DNA of 44,976 nucleotides from Proteus alimentorum (GCF_002607735.1 NZ_NBVR01000028.1:1-44976); one strand, 5' to 3'; counted from the stretch's first letter, positions 24,052 through 34,373 are shown. The notes: a model not told the origin generated them from the sequence alone. Translations and numbers: made by a program.

Positions 24052-24924
24052 ATGTGGTTGCTTGTTATTACAACATTGTTATGGGCTGCTTCTTTTAGCC
24101 TGATCGGCGAGTATCTCGCGGGTCAGGTTGATAGCTGGCTCTCTGTTCTGATCCGCGTTTCTTTGGCGGCGTTGGTCTTTTTACCTTTCTTACGTTGGAA
24201 GGGGATCCGCTTTAAGGTGATCCTGCTTTATATGCTAGTGGGGGCTTGCCAACTCGGTATTATGTATCTGTTTGTCTTCCACGCTTATAACTATTTGACC
24301 GTTGCAGAATTTTTACTTTTTACCGTATTAACACCGCTTTATGTCACGCTAATTTATGATTTATTAGAACGTCAGAAATTACGTTGGGGCTATGCATTCA
24401 GCTCATTATTAGCGGTATTAGGTGCGGCAATTATTCGTTATGACCATTTAAGTGATGATTTTTGGTATGGATTGTTATTAGTGCAACTGGCTAATATTTT
24501 CTTTGCTATTGGTCAGGTGGGTTATAAACGACTAATGGAAGTACATCCGATTCCACAACATCATGCATTTTCTTGGTTTTATCTTGGTGCTGTTGCCGTT
24601 TCACTGGTGGGGGCATTGTGTTTTGCCGATTGGCAGAAAATGCCAACAACATCACTACAATGGGGTGTTTTACTCTGGTTAGGCATTGGCGCTTCTGGAA
24701 TAGGGTATTTCATGTGGAACTATGGTGCCACACAAGTTGATGCTGGAACCTTAGCGATTATGAATAACATGATGGTTCCAGCAGGATTATTAGTGAATTT
24801 TTCTATCTGGCAGCAACATCCAAATTGGCCAAGTTTTATCATAGGCGCGAGCCTGATTGTTGCATCACTTTGGATCCATCGACGCTGGATACGCCGACCT
24901 GTTTTACAAAAGGAAGATTGTTAA
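24052..24924 (+). CDS. yigM: Biotin transporter YigM (BioP), EamA/DMT family
   Basis: 290 residues with ten predicted membrane segments in two EamA repeats. Segments such as [63 protein letters not shown] and [17 protein letters not shown] follow E. coli YigM closely; that protein imports biotin. It keeps the E. coli neighbourhood yigM-metR-metE. Its last 86 bases overlap the end of the convergent metR gene. Confidence 0.87.
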   Translation: MWLLVITTLLWAASFSLIGEYLAGQVDSWLSVLIRVSLAALVFLPFLRWKGIRFKVILLYMLVGACQLGIMYLFVFHAYNYLTVAEFLLFTVLTPLYVTLIYDLLERQKLRWGYAFSSLLAVLGAAIIRYDHLSDDFWYGLLLVQLANIFFAIGQVGYKRLMEVHPIPQHHAFSWFYLGAVAVSLVGALCFADWQKMPTTSLQWGVLLWLGIGASGIGYFMWNYGATQVDAGTLAIMNNMMVPAGLLVNFSIWQQHPNWPSFIIGASLIVASLWIHRRWIRRPVLQKEDC

Positions 24925-25792
24925 CAGCGTGCTGGCCTGATAAGCGAATAAACTCTCGAATTGCCGGTTGATGTTGCTCGCCACTACGGTTAGCGGCATA
25001 TAACCGGCTCCATAATCCCTCGCCTAATGTTTTTGTAACAACTAATCCTTGTTTTTCAAAATTCTCAACAGCCCAATGAGGTAATGCAGCGATTCCCATG
25101 CCGGCAGCAACCATTTGAATTAACAACAACGTATTATCGACATGTTTAAAATGTGGCGTGATCCCCGCTGGTTGTAAAAAATGGCGCCACACATCAAAAC
25201 GTTCTCTTTGTACGGGATAAATAAATAAGGTTTCTGCAATTAAGTCTTGTGGCTGAATATGTAAGCGATTAGCAAGAGGGTGATCGGGCGATAAAACTAA
25301 TTTCACTTCATAGTCAAATAATGGCGTGTAGTGTAAACGAGGATCGTCCAAAATATCGGATGTTAACACGACATCTAATTCTCGTTGTAATAATGCTGGC
25401 TGTGGATCAAAGGTAACACCCGAATGAAAATCAACAGTGACTTCAGGCCATGTTTGACGATATTGCTGTAATGCAGGGGTTAACCATTGAATACAACTAT
25501 GGCATTCAATCGCGATATTCAAATTCACACTACCGGGCTCATTACACGCTTCAATGGCTCTACGAACGATAGGCAATACTTCTTCTGCTAATTTAACGAG
25601 CACTTCCCCCTGTGAAGTAAAGCGCAGTGGCTGGCTTTTACGTACAAAAATTCGATAACCAAGGCGATGTTCTAATTCACTAAATTGATGTGAAAGAGCC
25701 GATTGTGTTTGATGCAATTGATTTGCTGCGTTAGCAAGAGAGCCTGTGTGCTTCAAGGCTAAGATCGTTTTTAAATGTTTTATTTCTATCAT
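24839..25792 (-). CDS. metR: LysR-type activator MetR
   Basis: 317-residue LysR regulator with an N-terminal winged HTH (residues 1-60; [36 protein letters not shown]) and a periplasmic-binding-like sensor domain that binds homocysteine. It activates metE and related genes. It diverges from metE with a 106-bp promoter region between, as in E. coli. Its 3' end overlaps yigM tail to tail. The ATG at 25792 gives the usual family N-terminus, [10 protein letters not shown]. Confidence 0.92.
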   Translation of the reverse strand: MIEIKHLKTILALKHTGSLANAANQLHQTQSALSHQFSELEHRLGYRIFVRKSQPLRFTSQGEVLVKLAEEVLPIVRRAIEACNEPGSVNLNIAIECHSCIQWLTPALQQYRQTWPEVTVDFHSGVTFDPQPALLQRELDVVLTSDILDDPRLHYTPLFDYEVKLVLSPDHPLANRLHIQPQDLIAETLFIYPVQRERFDVWRHFLQPAGITPHFKHVDNTLLLIQMVAAGMGIAALPHWAVENFEKQGLVVTKTLGEGLWSRLYAANRSGEQHQPAIREFIRLSGQHAVNNLPFVKQVGVSSVDGSKVMQQSGSRL

Positions 25793-25864
25793 GATAAACC
25801 TTCAAGTTGTTGATGAAAAATTTGCGCTTGTGATTTATACACTACCTGTAGATTATGGATGTGT

Positions 25865-25880
25865 AAACATCTAGACGGCT
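25865..25880. promoter_or_regulatory. Tandem Met boxes (MetJ) in the metR-metE region
   Basis: AAACATCT followed directly by AGACGGCT matches two adjacent AGACGTCT boxes at 6/8 and 7/8 positions, the arrangement bound by MetJ dimers. It lies 19 bp ahead of metE. MetR half-sites (TGAAAAATT at 25814-25822) are only suggestive. Confidence 0.6.
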
Positions 25881-25898
25881 AAAAATAGGATTTTAATT

Positions 25899-28172
25899 AT
25901 GACAATTCGCAATCACACACTCGGTTTCCCTCGTATTGGCTTAGATAGAGAGCTAAAAAAGGCACAAGAAAACTATTGGGCAGGTAAGATTTCACAGGAA
26001 GAATTGGTTGCAGTGGGTAAAGAGCTTCGTGCTCGCCATTGGCAACAACAAGCGGATGCAGGTGTTGAATTATTACCGGTTGGTGATTTTGCTTGGTATG
26101 ACCAAGTGTTAGGGACAAGTCTACTGTTAGGTAATGTGCCACCGCGTCACCGTAATGAAGATGGCTCACTCGACCTTGATACTCTATTCAGAGTTGCTCG
26201 TGGTAGAGCGCTAACAGGTAAACCTGCGGCTGCATCTGAAATGACGAAATGGTTTAATACTAACTATCACTATATCGTGCCTGAATTTCAGCAAGGTCAG
26301 TCATTTACCTTTGCATGGAAAGAGTTACTAGAAGAAGTCGATGAAGCATTAGCGTTAGGTCATAAAATAAAACCTGTTTTACTCGGCCCAGTGACTTATT
26401 TGTGGCTAGGTAAAGTAAAAGGCCCTGAATTTGATAGATTAACGCTTTTAAAAGACATTTTACCTATCTATCAACAAGTTATTTCTGCATTAAAAGAGAA
26501 AGGTATTGAATGGGTGCAAATTGATGAGCCTGCTTTGGTACTGGATTTACCTGTTGAATGGCAAAATGCGTATCAAACAGCTTATCAAGCATTAACAGGA
26601 CACGTTAAATTACTGCTGACGACCTATTTTGATGGTATTTCTCATCATCTTGATATTATTAAAAATTTACCTGTTAATGGGCTTCATGTTGATATTTCAG
26701 CAGGGCAAGATGATTTGCAGCACTTACACCAAGCATTACCTAAAGATTGGGTGCTGTCATTAGGTGCGATTAATGGTCGAAATGTGTGGAAAGCAGATTT
26801 AAGTACACGTTATCAGCAAGTAATTTCATTAAAAGGGACACGTCCATTGTGGATTGGTACTTCATGTTCATTACTGCATAGTCCAATTGATTTAAATGCA
26901 GAAACGAAACTTGATGATGAAGTCAAAAGCTGGTTTGCTTTTGCTGTTCAGAAATGTGAAGAAGTCGCTTTGTTAGCTAAGGCATTGAATGCGCCAGAAG
27001 GCGAGTATGATGAACAACTGGCACAATACAGTACGCCAATTCGTCAACGTCAGCACTCAACTCGTGTACATAATGCAACAGTTGAAGCGCGTTTACAGGC
27101 AATTGAAGCGCAAGACAGCGAAAGAAATTCACCTTATACCCAACGCGCAGAAGTACAACGTACTCGGTTTAATTTGCCATTATGGCCAACCACCACGATT
27201 GGCTCATTCCCACAAACAACAGAAATTCGTACTGTCCGTTTAGATTTTAAGAAAGGGCGTATCGATACGGCAGCTTATCGCACAAATATCAGCGAACATA
27301 TTAAGCAAGCAATATCGGAACAAGAAAACCTTGGCCTTGATGTATTAGTTCATGGCGAAGCAGAGCGTAACGACATGGTGGAGTATTTTGGTGAACACTT
27401 TGATGGTTATGTGTTTACGCAAAATGGCTGGGTGCAAAGCTATGGTTCACGTTGTGTAAAACCACCGGTGATTATTGGTGATATTAGTCGACCAGCGCCC
27501 ATTACTGTGGATTGGGCAACTTACGCGCAGTCGCTAACGGAAAAGCCAGTCAAAGGTATGTTAACAGGCCCTGTGACAATTTTATGTTGGTCGTTCCCTC
27601 GTGAAGATGTGACGCGTGAAACCATTGCAAAACAGATCGCACTAGCTTTGCGTGATGAGGTTGATGATTTACAAAAAGCGGGTATTGGTATTATTCAAAT
27701 TGATGAACCCGCATTACGTGAAGGTTTGCCACTGCGTCGCGATGAATGGCAAGCGTATCTTGATTGGGCCGTTGATGCCTTTAAATTAAGTGCCGCCATT
27801 GCTGATGATGAAACACAAATCCACACGCATATGTGTTATTGCGAATTTAATGACATCATGGATTCAATTGCAGCACTAGATGCAGATGTAATTACAATCG
27901 AAACCTCACGTTCAGATATGGAATTGCTAGAAGCCTTTGAGCACTTTGATTATCCAAATGAAATTGGACCAGGTGTTTATGACATTCACTCACCTAATGT
28001 GCCAAATGTAGAATGGATCGTCGGTTTATTAAGAAAAGCACAATCTCGAATTCCCGCAGAGCGTTTATGGGTTAATCCAGATTGTGGATTAAAAACACGG
28101 GGTTGGCCTGAAACGCGAGCAGCATTAGCAAATATGGTTGAGGCTGCTAAATATTTACGTCAGAACGCGTAA
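25899..28172 (+). CDS. metE: Cobalamin-independent methionine synthase MetE
   Basis: 757 residues. It transfers the methyl group of 5-methyltetrahydropteroyltri-glutamate to homocysteine, using zinc. It is a double barrel: the N-terminal half begins [18 protein letters not shown]. The C-terminal half carries [29 protein letters not shown], the zinc ligands in [12 protein letters not shown] and the cysteine of [13 protein letters not shown]. Length matches E. coli (753). Regulation by MetR (activation) and MetJ (repression) is suggested by the divergent metR and Met boxes. TAGGA precedes the ATG. Confidence 0.97.
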   Translation: MTIRNHTLGFPRIGLDRELKKAQENYWAGKISQEELVAVGKELRARHWQQQADAGVELLPVGDFAWYDQVLGTSLLLGNVPPRHRNEDGSLDLDTLFRVARGRALTGKPAAASEMTKWFNTNYHYIVPEFQQGQSFTFAWKELLEEVDEALALGHKIKPVLLGPVTYLWLGKVKGPEFDRLTLLKDILPIYQQVISALKEKGIEWVQIDEPALVLDLPVEWQNAYQTAYQALTGHVKLLLTTYFDGISHHLDIIKNLPVNGLHVDISAGQDDLQHLHQALPKDWVLSLGAINGRNVWKADLSTRYQQVISLKGTRPLWIGTSCSLLHSPIDLNAETKLDDEVKSWFAFAVQKCEEVALLAKALNAPEGEYDEQLAQYSTPIRQRQHSTRVHNATVEARLQAIEAQDSERNSPYTQRAEVQRTRFNLPLWPTTTIGSFPQTTEIRTVRLDFKKGRIDTAAYRTNISEHIKQAISEQENLGLDVLVHGEAERNDMVEYFGEHFDGYVFTQNGWVQSYGSRCVKPPVIIGDISRPAPITVDWATYAQSLTEKPVKGMLTGPVTILCWSFPREDVTRETIAKQIALALRDEVDDLQKAGIGIIQIDEPALREGLPLRRDEWQAYLDWAVDAFKLSAAIADDETQIHTHMCYCEFNDIMDSIAALDADVITIETSRSDMELLEAFEHFDYPNEIGPGVYDIHSPNVPNVEWIVGLLRKAQSRIPAERLWVNPDCGLKTRGWPETRAALANMVEAAKYLRQNA

Positions 28173-28365
28173 TAAAATAATTAATTGTTTATTAGCCTGT
28201 TATTTTTGAACTGTCACTTTAGATAAGTCGCATAGTCAAAATAGCAGGCTAACTTTATATAAAATTTAAAAAAGGTATTCATTAAAACCTAGAGTAAATC
28301 TTATTATTGATATTCAGTAGAGTTGCTATACTGCAAAATTCTCTAATTTTATGGATATAATTATT

Positions 28366-29178
28366 GTGCAAACTAGCATTAAACTTTCGGATAAAGTATT
28401 AGATGCTTTTCCAACTCGACCTTTGAAATTAGTTCCGCTAAGAGGCGACGGTGGATTATTTCGCACCTTATTCTTAGTTATTTTCATGTTAGCAATGACA
28501 GTATTTAGTGCTTATCAAATTCCTAATATTCTTTATGATTATAAAATCAGTGAGAATGCAGTACCTGTTGATGCTACGGTAAATGGCTCTTGTCGTTCTC
28601 AACTCGTTGTTCTGACTAACTGTAGTGTTGATTTACATTATAAAGGCAATGAAGTTTCGCGTAATTTTACTTTTTTAGATTTAGGCCCCAAAGATGTGTT
28701 AGTTGAACCCGTTGCTGATGCAAATGATCTCAGTAAAATGACCGTTGATGTGGCGATAGATAATATTTGGCTTCGTTTAATTAGCACTATTGTTTTTGTC
28801 GGCTTATTCGGTTTTAGTGTGATCTTTTTTATTTATCGTCAGATATTAACGAGTAAAGTGAGAAAAGCATTATTATCAGTGGGAACTCAACCTCTTAAGT
28901 TAATTGCCATTCCTGCAAAAATGGTTGTGAGTAATAAGCAATTTATTGCGACTTATCATCTTAATTTAGAGGGTAAAGATATTCGTATTGCTTATTCAGG
29001 TAATAAGAAAACACCGCCTATTGTGATTGAGCAAAATGGAAATACCTACGTATTAGCCGTTTATTCACCACAACAAAATATCCCTTATGCTTTGGATGTA
29101 CCTTTAGAGCGTATTCAAGCAACACCTGAAGAGAAACAACGTTTTCATGAAGCGTTGATTGAAGAAGGTTTGCTGTAA
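28366..29178 (+). CDS. Membrane protein of unknown function with two hydrophobic segments
   Basis: About 270 residues. The N-terminal cytoplasmic stretch leads to a membrane segment (TLFLVIFMLAMTVFSAYQIP). A domain of about 80 residues follows with two cysteines (NGSCRSQLVVLTNCSVDL), perhaps a periplasmic disulfide. A second segment (LRLISTIVFVGLFGFSVIFFIY) precedes a soluble C-terminal domain. I do not recognise the family; it loosely recalls DUF3592-like proteins. The GTG at 28366 has GGAT upstream, while an in-frame ATG at 28351 has no ribosome-binding site. It stands alone between metE and a terminator. Confidence 0.6.
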   Translation: MQTSIKLSDKVLDAFPTRPLKLVPLRGDGGLFRTLFLVIFMLAMTVFSAYQIPNILYDYKISENAVPVDATVNGSCRSQLVVLTNCSVDLHYKGNEVSRNFTFLDLGPKDVLVEPVADANDLSKMTVDVAIDNIWLRLISTIVFVGLFGFSVIFFIYRQILTSKVRKALLSVGTQPLKLIAIPAKMVVSNKQFIATYHLNLEGKDIRIAYSGNKKTPPIVIEQNGNTYVLAVYSPQQNIPYALDVPLERIQATPEEKQRFHEALIEEGLL

Positions 29179-29202
29179 TCAATTTTGATTATTAAGCGGG
29201 TG

Positions 29203-29239
29203 ATGCGTTTTCCCTTATGGGATGTAAGGGAAAATGCAT
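29203..29239. terminator. Bidirectional terminator between the membrane protein gene and yidB
   Basis: ATGCGTTTTCCCTTA (29203-29217) pairs with TAAGGGAAAATGCAT (29225-29239), fifteen bp with one G-U pair, between converging genes. Confidence 0.75.
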
Positions 29240-29256
29240 TAAAACAGTCTGTTTAT

Positions 29257-29649
29257 TTAGCCACCGAAAATCTTCGCTTTTAAAATATCCATCCCCGCAC
29301 TAACTAAATCTAAGTCTTTAGGTACAACACCATCCGGCGTGACTTTATCAATTAATTTAGGTAAATATTGTGCTGCCATTTCAGACGCTTCTGTTGCACT
29401 TAAATTAACTTTTGACGCAAGTTCGTTAATAACAGGTGATGAAAAAACCGCGACGATTTGTTCAGCACTGATTGGTAAATTTGTATTTGTACTTATCCAA
29501 GATTGAATAAGCTCACTTAAACCCGCGGTATCAAATTGCTTTACTAAGCCTTCAATGCCACCTTGAGACCCAATCCAATCAAGGACAGTTTTATATTGAT
29601 TGATTTTTTCGCCACCTAGTAGGCTTGCAATTTGGTTAAATAAGCTCAT
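29257..29649 (-). CDS. yidB: YidB family protein (DUF937)
   Basis: 130 residues, close to E. coli YidB in length and sequence style: MSLFNQIASLLGG start, repeated hydrophobic-alanine helices, KVTPDGVVPKDLDL near the end. DUF937 proteins are small, soluble, helical and of unknown function. CGGAG lies seven bases ahead of the ATG. The neighbouring genes give no clue to its role. Confidence 0.8.
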   Translation of the reverse strand: MSLFNQIASLLGGEKINQYKTVLDWIGSQGGIEGLVKQFDTAGLSELIQSWISTNTNLPISAEQIVAVFSSPVINELASKVNLSATEASEMAAQYLPKLIDKVTPDGVVPKDLDLVSAGMDILKAKIFGG

Positions 29650-29736
29650 GTTTACTCCGGTGACGATGTGTTTGTCACATTTGATGTTTATTTTAAGGGC
29701 GGGTAGTTTACTCGCTATGTTCGTTGTACTTCAAGC

Positions 29737-30361
29737 TACTCGTCATACTTCAAGCCACAGCGTTGTTGACTGCGTTCATTCGCACTAGTCACATACTGAT
29801 GTATGCTCCTAGCGACTCATTCACTTGTCGCCTAGCTGTGACTTGAATTATTTAGAGTACTTACTCGTTGAATTTTAAGCCGTAACGTTGTTGACTGCGT
29901 ACATTCGCACTAGTCACATACTGATGTATGCGCCTAGCGACTCATTTACTTGTCGCCTAGCTGTGACTTGAATTATTTAGAGTACTTACTCGTTGAATTT
30001 TAAGCCGTAACGTTGTTGACTGCGTACATTCGCACTAGTCACATACTGATGTATGCGCCTAGCGACTCATTTACTTGTCGCCTAGCTGTGACTTGAATTA
30101 TTTAGAGTACTTACTCGTTGAATTTTAAGCCGTAGCGTTGTTGACTGCGTACATTCGCACTAGTCACATACTGATGTATGCGCCTAGCGACTCATTTACT
30201 TGTCGCCTAGCTGTGACTTGAATTATTTAGAGTACTTACTCGTTGAATTTTAAGCCGTAGCGTTGTTGACTGCGTACATTCGCACTAGTCACATACTGAT
30301 GTATGCGCCTAGCGACTCATTTACTTGTCGCCTAGCGGTGATTTGAGTTATTTAGAGTGTA
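29737..30361. repeat. Five tandem copies of a 125-bp ERIC-like repeat
   Basis: A 125-bp unit recurs five times in direct orientation. The marker CGTTGTTGACTGCG begins at 29761, 29886, 30011, 30136 and 30261, exactly 125 bp apart. Copies 2-5 are nearly identical. Copy 1 (e.g. TGCTCC for TGCGCC, TTCATT for TACATT) and the end of copy 5 have diverged. Each unit has a central palindrome, CATAC-TGAT-GTATG, within CACTAGTCACATACTGATG, resembling the core of ERIC elements (127 bp, TCACTTACTTATGTAAGC core). No ORF of note crosses it. It occupies most of the gap between yidB and udp. Confidence 0.9.
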
Positions 30362-30496
30362 TATATTGGGGGATTTATATTCGATAATGTATTTATCGCA
30401 TCTATACTGATGAGAGAAGTGTTTATTTTAGTTAATGATTGATACTGGCGAATACTGATAATGTGTTCGTGGATAATGTCTTTTATACGTCTTTTT

Positions 30497-30590
30497 TGTG
30501 ATGATAATCACAATTTTATGAAATTGTTACTTTGTTTGATGTCCTGTAAGTGACGTTTATCACTAAAAAGGTCTGGAAAACTGATACAGT
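30497..30590 (+). promoter_or_regulatory. udp promoter with two CRP sites and likely CytR region
   Basis: TGTGA-TGATAA-TCACA (30497-30512) is a perfect CRP core and AGTGA-CGTTTA-TCACT (30549-30564) a second one. Their centres are 52 bp apart, the spacing of CRP-CytR nucleoside promoters such as deoP2. TACAGT at 30585-30590 is a likely -10, placing the proximal CRP site about 41 bp from the start point. CytR would bind between the two sites. Confidence 0.7.
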
Positions 30591-30638
30591 AACTTTTAAT
30601 TTAATGATCATTGGTTTTGTCCCATTGAGGAGTCCGAT

Positions 30639-31397
30639 ATGTCTGATGTATTTCACTTAGGTTTAACCAAAAATGACCTACAGGGTGCCACTTTAGCAAT
30701 TGTTCCAGGTGATCCTAAGCGTGTTGAAAAAATTGCAAAATTAATGGATAACCCAGTTCATCTGGCTTCTTTACGTGAATACACGTCATGGCGTGGCGAG
30801 ATTGATGGCAAAGCTGTTATTGTTTGCTCAACAGGTATCGGTGGCCCATCTACCTCTATTGCGGTTGAAGAATTAGCACAGTTAGGTATCCGTACTTTCT
30901 TGCGTATTGGTACAACGGGTGCAATTCAAGAGCATATCAATGTAGGTGATATTCTTGTGACTACTGCTGCGGTTCGTTTAGATGGCGCAAGCTTACATTT
31001 CGCACCAATGGAATTCCCAGCTGTTTCTGATTTTGAATGTATGAACGCACTGTACAAAGCCGCTAAAGACAATGGCTCAACTGTACACGTAGGTGTTACT
31101 GCATCTTCAGATACATTCTATCCAGGACAAGAACGTTACGACACCTATACAGGTCGCGTTGTTCGCCGTTTCAAAGGCTCTATGAAAGAGTGGCAAGAAA
31201 TGGGCGTCATGAACTATGAAATGGAATCTGCAACATTACTGACAATGTGTGCAAGCCAAGGTTTACGTGCCGGTATGGTTGCGGGTGTTATCGTAAACCG
31301 TACTCAACAAGAAATTCCAGATGCAGAATTACTGAAGAAAACTGAAAATAATGCGCTAGGTATCGTTATCGAAGCTGCTCGTATTTTAATGAAATAA
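30639..31397 (+). CDS. udp: Uridine phosphorylase Udp
   Basis: 252 residues. It splits uridine with phosphate into uracil and ribose-1-phosphate. PNP/UDP family motifs are [22 protein letters not shown]-like [20 protein letters not shown] (the family signature) and [20 protein letters not shown], holding the ribose-binding glutamate. Length equals the 253-residue E. coli enzyme. GAGGAG lies before the ATG. A strong terminator follows, so it is monocistronic. CRP and CytR control is expected. Confidence 0.96.
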   Translation: MSDVFHLGLTKNDLQGATLAIVPGDPKRVEKIAKLMDNPVHLASLREYTSWRGEIDGKAVIVCSTGIGGPSTSIAVEELAQLGIRTFLRIGTTGAIQEHINVGDILVTTAAVRLDGASLHFAPMEFPAVSDFECMNALYKAAKDNGSTVHVGVTASSDTFYPGQERYDTYTGRVVRRFKGSMKEWQEMGVMNYEMESATLLTMCASQGLRAGMVAGVIVNRTQQEIPDAELLKKTENNALGIVIEAARILMK

Positions 31398-31417
31398 GTT
31401 TTTTTTAATCAAATAGG

Positions 31418-31451
31418 AAAGCCCTTAATACCTTGGTATTAAGGGCTTTTT
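31418..31451 (+). terminator. Terminator after udp
   Basis: AAAGCCCTTAATACC (31418-31432) pairs perfectly with GGTATTAAGGGCTTT (31435-31449), a 15-bp stem followed by T residues. Confidence 0.92.
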
Positions 31452-31545
31452 TTGTATGGTAATTCATCACGTTAATGTGTCAACAGACGCTGATTTCTGT
31501 TAAGGTCTTTGAGGTCTTAACAATACAACAATGAGAAGAGGCATT

Positions 31546-32328
31546 ATGACTGATATCTTACAAACACATCCTTCGGTGTTGCCTTTAGTCGGCGGAATTA
31601 ATTTTCGTGATTTAGGGGGTAAAAAATTGAGTAACGGTGGTGTTATTAGACCCGGAATGCTCTTTCGCTCTGGCTCACTGGACAGATTAACCAATACAGA
31701 TCAATCTCTGCTCATTGATAAAAATCTTTTTCAAATCATTGATTATCGTGATAGTGGAGAGATTGTTGATAAACCAGATCGTGTATGGGAAGGTGCGCAA
31801 TATTATCACGCCCCTGCAAACCCGCTATCCAAAGAAGTCTCTGCAAACCTCGAAAAGCTGACACCGGAAATACTTGAGCAGTTTGATGCTAAAGCTTTTA
31901 TGTTTCAGTTATATCAATTATTACCTATTAATAACCCTGCCTATAAACAATTAGCTATGTTGTTAAAGCAACCCGAAAAAGGGGGGGTTGTGCAACATTG
32001 TGCGGTAGGTAAAGACAGAACCGGTGTTGGCTCCGCTTTAGTACTATTTGCTCTTGGTGCGTCTTTAGATGTGGTGATGGAAGATTACCTTCTTACCAAT
32101 GAAACATTAGCGCCTTATCGTGCTTATCTTTTAGAAGAACATGCCAAAACAATGAGTGATAACATTGTTGATAAATTTGCCTATGTTTATTCAGTACAAG
32201 AAGAGTTTCTGCAAACGGCATTGGCCAGTATTAATCAGCATTACGGTAATGTGGATACTTGGCTAGAGAAAGATATCGGTTTAGATGCTTCTAGCCGAGA
32301 TACCTTACAAAATTATTTTCTCGAATAA
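31546..32328 (+). CDS. Tyrosine-protein phosphatase, IphP/LipA-like
   Basis: 260 residues. The active-site P-loop is HCAVGKDRTG, with the nucleophile C152 and arginine R158 (C-x5-R). The N-terminal NFRDLGGKKLSNGGVIRPGMLFRSGSL block is typical of Y_phosphatase3 proteins, which act on phosphotyrosine or phosphoinositides. Here the H-C-x-x-G-K-D-R form is present. The ATG at 31546 follows AAGAGG and is preferred over one at 31531. No signal peptide is seen, so it is cytoplasmic. It is absent from this place in E. coli, hence accessory. Substrate unknown. Confidence 0.82.
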   Translation: MTDILQTHPSVLPLVGGINFRDLGGKKLSNGGVIRPGMLFRSGSLDRLTNTDQSLLIDKNLFQIIDYRDSGEIVDKPDRVWEGAQYYHAPANPLSKEVSANLEKLTPEILEQFDAKAFMFQLYQLLPINNPAYKQLAMLLKQPEKGGVVQHCAVGKDRTGVGSALVLFALGASLDVVMEDYLLTNETLAPYRAYLLEEHAKTMSDNIVDKFAYVYSVQEEFLQTALASINQHYGNVDTWLEKDIGLDASSRDTLQNYFLE

Positions 32329-32399
32329 TAAAGTGATTTATATTCGGTTAATCAAAATATTTTATTTAACTTAGGTTAACCGAATTTAAGGCCTCTATT

Positions 32400-32930
32400 T
32401 TGACCGTACAAGACATTATTCATACCATCACTCTCTTTGTAAAAGAGCACGAAATTTGGGCTATTCCAATTGTGTTTTTGCTTGCTTTTGGTGAATCACT
32501 CGCGTTTATTTCTTTGCTTATTCCTGCCACGGTTATTTTATTGGGATTAGGTGCCTTAATTGGTGAAAGTGGCTTATTTTTCTGGCCTATATGGCTTGCT
32601 GCCGCGTTAGGCGCTTTCTTTGGTGATTGGGTATCGTACTGGGTAGGATTTCACTATAAAGAGGGCGTGAGAAACTTGTGGCCCATTTCACGTTCACCAC
32701 AAACATTGGTTAGAGGTCATCAATTTTTTAATCGTTGGGGAATCTGGGGTGTGTTTATTGGGCGATTTTTTGGACCTTTTCGTGCAATTGTTCCATTAGT
32801 TGCGGGTATTTGTGCGATGCCACAACGTTATTTTCAAATTGCTAATTTAACATCAGCCATGATTTGGGCATTCGGTATTTTGGCGCCCGGTGCTTTTGGT
32901 TTGCAATGGCTTGCGAAATGGATGGGATAA
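32400..32930 (+). CDS. DedA-family membrane protein
   Basis: 176 residues with four or five hydrophobic segments. The DedA/VTT pattern is clear: a first conserved block, GDWVSYWVGFHY, and a second, GRFFGPFRAIVPLVAGICAM (G-R-F-x-P-x-R). DedA proteins take part in lipid carrier recycling and membrane homeostasis; some return undecaprenyl phosphate. The start is a TTG at 32400 with AAGG upstream. The ATG codons further in would cut the first helix. It is on the short side for the family (about 190-220). Confidence 0.8.
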   Translation: MTVQDIIHTITLFVKEHEIWAIPIVFLLAFGESLAFISLLIPATVILLGLGALIGESGLFFWPIWLAAALGAFFGDWVSYWVGFHYKEGVRNLWPISRSPQTLVRGHQFFNRWGIWGVFIGRFFGPFRAIVPLVAGICAMPQRYFQIANLTSAMIWAFGILAPGAFGLQWLAKWMG

Positions 32931-33032
32931 TTGCGTGTTTTATCGCAAATCAAGTCACGATGTAAATTGTTGCTAGACAATATTACCTATGCGTTTTAAC
33001 GTAGCCCGCTGGAAAGTAAAAAGGTCACTTTA

Positions 33033-34373
33033 GTGGATATTCAGTTGTTATATGGGATCATTGGTTTATTAGGTGGTGTACTTGTTGGCGGCGTGCTGGT
33101 TTGGTGGTCTATCCAACAACGTTTATCCGACAAAGAAGCCATGCTACGTGAAAATCATACACAGCTTGCTATCGCCCAAGAAAAAGCGGTGATTATCCCC
33201 TCATTGCAACAACATATAGAACAGCTAGAACAAGAATTACGTGCTCAGAGAGAAATTATTACTTCTCAAGAAGCAGAATTAAGAGAAGTGACAACGCGTT
33301 GGGAAGAAAGCCGAATATCCGCAGAAGAAAAGCAGCGATTATTAATGAATAGTGAGCAACGGCTTGCAACACAGTTTGAGAATTTAGCTAATCGTATTTT
33401 CGAACAGAGTGGGCGTAAAGCAGAGGAGCTAAATCGCCAAGGATTAACACATTTACTTTCACCATTTCGTGAACAGCTCGAAAGCTTTCGGCGACAAGTT
33501 CAAGAGGGTTTTGGGCAAGAAGCCAGAGAGCGACATACTTTGGTTCATGAAATTCGCCAGCTCCAACAATTGAATGTAAAAATGGCACAAGAAGCCGTTA
33601 ACTTAACGCATGCCTTAAAAGGGGATAATAAAGTTCAAGGTAACTGGGGCGAAACGGTATTAGCACGTATATTAGAGTCTTCAGGATTACGTGAAGGCCA
33701 TGAGTTTGAAACACAGGTAAGTATTCGACATGAAAATGGCAGTCGCTATCAACCTGATGTGATTGTGCATCTACCTCATGGTAGAGATGTTATTATCGAC
33801 GCTAAAATGTCGCTGGTGGCATATGAAAAGTATTTTAGTAGTAATAATGATAATGAACGTAAACAAGCGCTTTATGCGCATGTGAACTCAATTAAAGCGC
33901 ATATTAAAGGATTGAGTGTAAAAGATTATCATAAACTACCGGGTGTAACGTCTTTAGACTATGTTTTAATGTTTATACCTATTGAGCCCGCTTATCTTGT
34001 TGCAATTGGTCATTCTCCAGACTTGCTAGAAGAAGCATTGAAAAACAATATTATGTTAGTTGGGCCATCTACTTTACTTGTTGCTTTACGTACAATAGCT
34101 GCATTGTGGCGTTATGAATATCAGAGCCAAAACGCACAAGAAATTGCAGACAGAGCGGCTAAAATGTATGACAAATTAAGACTTTTCGTTGATGATATGC
34201 AAGGGCTAGGAAACAGTATTCAAAAAGCGCAGTCTGGCTATCTATTAGCGATGAAAAAACTCTCTGAAGGTCGTGGAAATCTTATTAGTCAAGCGGAAAG
34301 CTTTAAATCCTTAGGGGTTGAGATAAAAAAAACGATTGATAATGATCTCATTGAAAAATCAGCATCTGATTGA
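33033..34373 (+). CDS. rmuC: DNA recombination protein RmuC
   Basis: 446 residues. One N-terminal membrane anchor (LYGIIGLLGGVLVGGVLVWW) is followed by a long coiled coil (about residues 30-200, E/Q/R-rich). The conserved RmuC nuclease-like domain comes next: VQGNWGETVLARILESSGLREG, YQPDVIVHLPHGRDVIIDAKMSLVAYEKY, FIPIEPAY. It limits inversions at short inverted repeats. It starts at a GTG with AAAAGG upstream. The position between udp and ubiE is as in E. coli, though a phosphatase and a DedA gene are inserted before it. Confidence 0.92.
   Translation: MDIQLLYGIIGLLGGVLVGGVLVWWSIQQRLSDKEAMLRENHTQLAIAQEKAVIIPSLQQHIEQLEQELRAQREIITSQEAELREVTTRWEESRISAEEKQRLLMNSEQRLATQFENLANRIFEQSGRKAEELNRQGLTHLLSPFREQLESFRRQVQEGFGQEARERHTLVHEIRQLQQLNVKMAQEAVNLTHALKGDNKVQGNWGETVLARILESSGLREGHEFETQVSIRHENGSRYQPDVIVHLPHGRDVIIDAKMSLVAYEKYFSSNNDNERKQALYAHVNSIKAHIKGLSVKDYHKLPGVTSLDYVLMFIPIEPAYLVAIGHSPDLLEEALKNNIMLVGPSTLLVALRTIAALWRYEYQSQNAQEIADRAAKMYDKLRLFVDDMQGLGNSIQKAQSGYLLAMKKLSEGRGNLISQAESFKSLGVEIKKTIDNDLIEKSASD

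Noticed and set aside
25805-25830. A MetR binding site (TGAA-N5-TTCA) between metR and metE
   Set aside because: Only one half is good (TGAAAAATTTGCG), so it is mentioned but not called.
29737-30361. A CRISPR array
   Set aside because: The repeats are contiguous 125-bp units without unique spacers and there are no cas genes.
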